Shown: positions 61,464 to 64,000 of the stretch, piece after piece | Position numbering within the stretch: the stretch's first letter is position 1 | How the letters are laid out: every line of letters begins with the position of its first letter | Made by a program: the position numbers and the translations under genes | Notes under the pieces: model-generated | Databases searched by the model: none | Told to the model about the DNA's origin: nothing | Seen by the model: only the letters and a program-made list of their open reading frames with translations | Source of the DNA: Verrucomicrobiaceae bacterium UBA7681 | GTDB lineage: Bacteria; Verrucomicrobiota; Verrucomicrobiia; Verrucomicrobiales; Verrucomicrobiaceae | DNA: 64,000 bases | NCBI GenBank assembly: GCA_002482965.1 | Contig: DLGZ01000048.1 | Coordinates: 33,709-97,708 of the forward strand | Direction: 5' to 3'

Positions 61464-62972
61464 TCACTGATCCAACGCCGTCATCGGAAAATCCGCACTG
61501 GCCGAATGCTGCCCAGCCATGATCGTCTTCATCTTGGCGACAAGATCAGGATGCTCAGCCGCGACGTCCTGGGTCTCAGCAGCATCCTTCGCGATGTTAA
61601 AAAGCTCCTCGGTCGCAGCGGCGGCCTTCGCCTTGCCCTTCCCCTTGGGCGTCAGATTCCGCCGCACCAGTTTCCAGTCGCCCATCCGCAGCATCTGCTG
61701 ACCACCGTAACCATGGAATTCACGGTAGAGGAATTCCCGCGCTGGCTGTTTTTCACCGAGCAGCGTTGGAGCAAAACTGATGCCGTCCGTTGGAGGAGCC
61801 TTGTCTTTGGCACCCACAAGTTCCAGCAGCGTCGGCATCCAGTCCTCAAAGCCAGTGATCCGATCACTGGTCGTTCCAGCCTTGATCCTGCCCTTCCAGC
61901 GCACGATGCCCGGAGAACGAATCCCCCCCTCATACAGCGTCCCCTTGCCATCGCGCCGCCCCTCGTTGGAATTGAAAAAGGCGCAGTCAGTTCCAGCCAG
62001 CCCCTGATGCGTGCCGCTGACGGGCCCATTGTCGCTCACAAACACAAAAATCGTGTCATCATCCAGTCCCAGCTCCGTAATCAGCGCCTGCATGCGGCCG
62101 ATCTCACGATCCATCCGCGTGATCATCGCAGCATAGGCAGCCTTGGGCCGAAAATGCGGGATGTACCCCTTGCCACCTGCATAAGGCGGGTCGTCGAATT
62201 GGCCGATGTACTCCTTGAGCGAATCATCCGGCACCTGCAGCGCCACATGCGGCACCGTCGTGGGCCAGTAGAGAAAGAAAGGCTTGTCCTTGTTGTCGCG
62301 GGCAAATTTCAGCGCCTGCTCCGCAATGAGATCGGCAGAGTACTCACTGCCTTGAAATCGCTTGTAGCTTTCCGCCTTCGTCGGGTCTTCGCCGGGCTTG
62401 AAGGTGTCATGGGCGGAGAACGGCGGATTCTTCAGGTCGATGGTCTTGTCATCATCCCACAGGTAGGTGGGATAAAAATTATGCGCCACCCCCTGGCAGT
62501 TGTAGCCAAACCAGCGGTCAAACCCCTGCCGCAGCTGCGCCCCACTCGATGTCGGCCCCCCGAGCCCCCATTTGCCAAACCCACCAGTCGGATAGCCGAT
62601 CGCATGGAACACCTCCGCCATCGTGACGCTCTCCGCCGGTATCGGAAACTGCCCCTCATGCTCCTGCTTACCCACGTCTGGCAGGCCCTTGGCATCATCC
62701 GCCTGCCGGTTGTCGCGAATGAAAGCATGCCCGGGATGCAGGCCCGTCATCAGCACACAGCGCGAAGGCGCGCACACAGCGTTCCCACAATACATCTGCG
62801 TGAAGCGCATCCCCTCCGCCGCCATGCGGTCAATGTGGGGCGTCTTGATAATCTTCTGCCCATAGCAGCCGAGATCCCCGGGACCGAGATCGTCAGCCAT
62901 GATGAAAATGACATTCGGCTGGCGCGCATGCACCGTCAGCGTCAGGGCAAGCAGAAGAAAGAGAGACTTCAT
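61464..62972 (-). CDS. family S1-type sulfatase, exported
   Basis: 502 residues from the ATG at 62972 (MKSLFLLLALTLTVHAR); the frame is open to 63158 but the earlier residues belong to the upstream small gene in another frame. NVIFIMADDLGPGDLGCYGQ binds the metal. The formylglycine motif is C67-A-P69-S-R71 (CAPSRCVLMTG), the standard C-x-P-S-R form. GGFGKWGLGG carries the lysine of the active site, and DTIFVFVSDNGPVSGTH contains the metal-ligand Asp/Asn. It desulfates a glycan outside the cytoplasm. Its ATG overlaps the stop of the 51-residue membrane protein, which couples translation. A beta-helix protein is divergent upstream, hinting at glycan use. Confidence 0.94.
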   Translation of the reverse strand: MKSLFLLLALTLTVHARQPNVIFIMADDLGPGDLGCYGQKIIKTPHIDRMAAEGMRFTQMYCGNAVCAPSRCVLMTGLHPGHAFIRDNRQADDAKGLPDVGKQEHEGQFPIPAESVTMAEVFHAIGYPTGGFGKWGLGGPTSSGAQLRQGFDRWFGYNCQGVAHNFYPTYLWDDDKTIDLKNPPFSAHDTFKPGEDPTKAESYKRFQGSEYSADLIAEQALKFARDNKDKPFFLYWPTTVPHVALQVPDDSLKEYIGQFDDPPYAGGKGYIPHFRPKAAYAAMITRMDREIGRMQALITELGLDDDTIFVFVSDNGPVSGTHQGLAGTDCAFFNSNEGRRDGKGTLYEGGIRSPGIVRWKGRIKAGTTSDRITGFEDWMPTLLELVGAKDKAPPTDGISFAPTLLGEKQPAREFLYREFHGYGGQQMLRMGDWKLVRRNLTPKGKGKAKAAAATEELFNIAKDAAETQDVAAEHPDLVAKMKTIMAGQHSASADFPMTALDQ

Positions 62973-63124
62973 GGAGGATGTGAAACGGCAGCGGGAGTCG
63001 TTTCTTGTTTCCCTTTGTGCTTCGGCAGCGAATCGAGCTTCCATTGCAGGTACATCGTCAGCAGCAGCATCGCGGCGATGAGCAGGAGAATGATATAAAA
63101 GCCGGGACGTGAGAGGAACTTCAT
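62969..63124 (-). CDS. 51-residue single-pass membrane protein coupled to a sulfatase
   Basis: From the ATG at 63124 the product is MKFLSRPGFYIILLLIAAML, then LLTMYLQWKLDSLPKHKGKQ and ETTPAAVSHPP. A hydrophobic helix runs from about residue 9 to 26, followed by a polar tail. Its TGA overlaps the sulfatase ATG as ATGA (62969-62972), the usual sign of translational coupling, which supports expression of a frame too short to be trusted otherwise. It could anchor or scaffold the sulfatase, or act as a small transcription/translation leader. The start is 60 nt from the divergent beta-helix gene. Confidence 0.7.
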   Translation of the reverse strand: MKFLSRPGFYIILLLIAAMLLLTMYLQWKLDSLPKHKGKQETTPAAVSHPP

Positions 63125-63184
63125 GTGAAGGAAAGCAGGCGAAAAAAGCGAGTTTCATCCTGCTCGCTCCGTCTTTCCCATGCC

Positions 63185-64000
63185 ATGAAATTTTCCACCC
63201 TGCTTGTTCTCTTTTTCACCGCCCTCCAGTCTGCGCGGGCGCTCCCTGAAGCAGAGCTGCAACGCTACATCGATGAAGCGATCAAAGCGGGCGGCGGCGA
63301 AGTCGTCATTCCACCCGGCGTACATCTCATCGAGCGCGGCCTCATCGTGAAGGACGCGAAAAAACTGCGCATCATCGGTCTCGATGCCGAGGAAACAGTG
63401 CTGAAACTTCCCCCCGTGGCCTACGCCCTGTCTACAGGCACCACTGCTGCAGGCGCGACAACCATCCCCGTGAAAACCCAGCGCGGCTTCAAGCCCGGCA
63501 TGCGCTTGAAGATCGAGGCCGATGGCGAACTGGACAGCTTCACCAAGAAGCCCAAGCCCTACCACCTCGCCATCGTGAAAGCGATCAATCAGGACGCAAT
63601 CCAACTCGAAGCACCGCTGAAGTTCCCCATTCCCGCTGACACCCTGATCCGCCACGAAGACGCCCCCAACCTCATCGAGATTCGCGGAGCCAGCGAAGAC
63701 GTGCGCATCGAAAAGCTCACACTCGATGGTGGCCGCGTGGAAGCTGACCCACCCATTCGCGGCCATGCGCAACTCTGCGCCGTGTTTGCCTCAGGAACCT
63801 ACAGCTACGAAAAAGGACCGACAGGACCCAAGGTGAAAAAGCTCGGCATCTCACGCTGCTTCATCCAGAACTGCCACGGACGCGGTATCGCCTTGTATTC
63901 GGTGGAAGGCGCCGAGATCGACGACTGCACCATTCGAGACACCGCCGATGAGGCGATCGACTTCGATCACTTCACCACGAAGTCCATCGCCACCCACAAC
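63185..64000 (+). CDS. exported right-handed beta-helix protein (C-terminus beyond the window)
   Basis: 272 visible codons from the ATG at 63185, running off the right edge. MKFSTLLVLFFTALQSARAL is a signal peptide. The segment LQRYIDEAIKAGGGEVVIPP, GVHLIERGLIVKDAKKLRII, is the pectate-lyase/parallel beta-helix opening (GGG-VxIPPGxxxI). Later ISRCFIQNCHGRGIALYSVE and GAEIDDCTIRDTADEAIDFD show the repeating coils with Asn/Asp ladders. The Asp-rich end would fit a polysaccharide lyase or hydrolase. It is divergent from the small membrane protein and sulfatase, so a shared regulator for a glycan-use locus is likely. Confidence 0.85.
   Translation, partial: MKFSTLLVLFFTALQSARALPEAELQRYIDEAIKAGGGEVVIPPGVHLIERGLIVKDAKKLRIIGLDAEETVLKLPPVAYALSTGTTAAGATTIPVKTQRGFKPGMRLKIEADGELDSFTKKPKPYHLAIVKAINQDAIQLEAPLKFPIPADTLIRHEDAPNLIEIRGASEDVRIEKLTLDGGRVEADPPIRGHAQLCAVFASGTYSYEKGPTGPKVKKLGISRCFIQNCHGRGIALYSVEGAEIDDCTIRDTADEAIDFDHFTTKSIATHN

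Noticed and set aside
61506..63098. 530-residue plus-strand frame
   Set aside because: Antisense to the sulfatase that has the signal peptide and CAPSR motif; no domain pattern of its own.

Overview
The window looks like a chromosome segment of a moderately GC-rich, Gram-negative-type member of the Planctomycetota-Verrucomicrobiota-Chlamydiota group, most likely a Verrucomicrobiota (Prosthecobacter/Verrucomicrobium-like). The genus is inference. The grounds are three sets of PSCyt/PSD-type proteins paired with DUF1552 or DUF1501 partners, two family sulfatases, a PEP-CTERM protein, a giant autotransporter built of passenger-associated repeats, and start codons that mostly lack a clear Shine-Dalgarno. 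No rRNA, tRNA, CRISPR array, prophage or intact insertion sequence was seen.

Layout. 1-11.8 kb: one long minus-strand run carrying two PSCyt/DUF1592 + DUF1552 modules, with two paralogous exported proteins and an AT-richer HEAT-like gene between them, ending in an exported alpha/beta hydrolase cut by the left edge. 12.0-20.2 kb: a divergent operon of a membrane-anchored alpha-2-macroglobulin and penicillin-binding protein 1C. 20.2-22.3 kb: a divergent alkylation-repair pair (ogt and an Ada-AlkA fusion) facing each other across a long inverted repeat. 22.4-26.4 kb: small orphan genes, an AraC regulator, a Gfo/Idh/MocA oxidoreductase and a scar with the tail of a Y1 (REP-type) transposase. 26.4-29.8 kb: a PEP-CTERM repeat protein. 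30.0-37.0 kb: a second oxidoreductase, a GNAT enzyme, a MNT/HepT toxin-antitoxin pair, a DUF1501 + PSD1 pair and a GNAT-like protein. 37.0-37.4 kb: RNase P RNA on the minus strand. 37.5-40.1 kb: an EF-hand protein, a small exported protein and a sulfatase. 40.1-45.4 kb: the glycine cleavage genes gcvT, gcvH and gcvP with a 2-oxoglutarate-type hydroxylase between gcvH and gcvP. 45.5-52.4 kb: oligopeptidase A, an MFS transporter, thioredoxin reductase, an L,D-transpeptidase, a rhodanese and CorA. 52.6-61.0 kb: an 8.3-kb autotransporter gene. 61.5-64.0 kb: a 51-residue membrane protein translationally coupled to a sulfatase, and the start of an exported beta-helix protein.

How it fits together. 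Much of the window codes for exported proteins: heme-motif PSCyt proteins with Tat-signal partners, sulfatases and oxidoreductases that fit a polysaccharide-degrading lifestyle, cell-wall enzymes (PBP1C, L,D-transpeptidase), and very large repeat adhesin-like proteins. Housekeeping genes (rnpB, gcv, trxB, corA, prlC) are interleaved. The most notable signals are the mosaic super-repeat of the autotransporter and its sharing of a unit with the PEP-CTERM protein, the inverted repeat covering both candidate starts of ogt and alkA, the hydroxylase inside the gcv cluster, the small protein coupled to a sulfatase, and a set of palindromic intergenic elements beside a transposase remnant. All family assignments come from motif reading without database searches.
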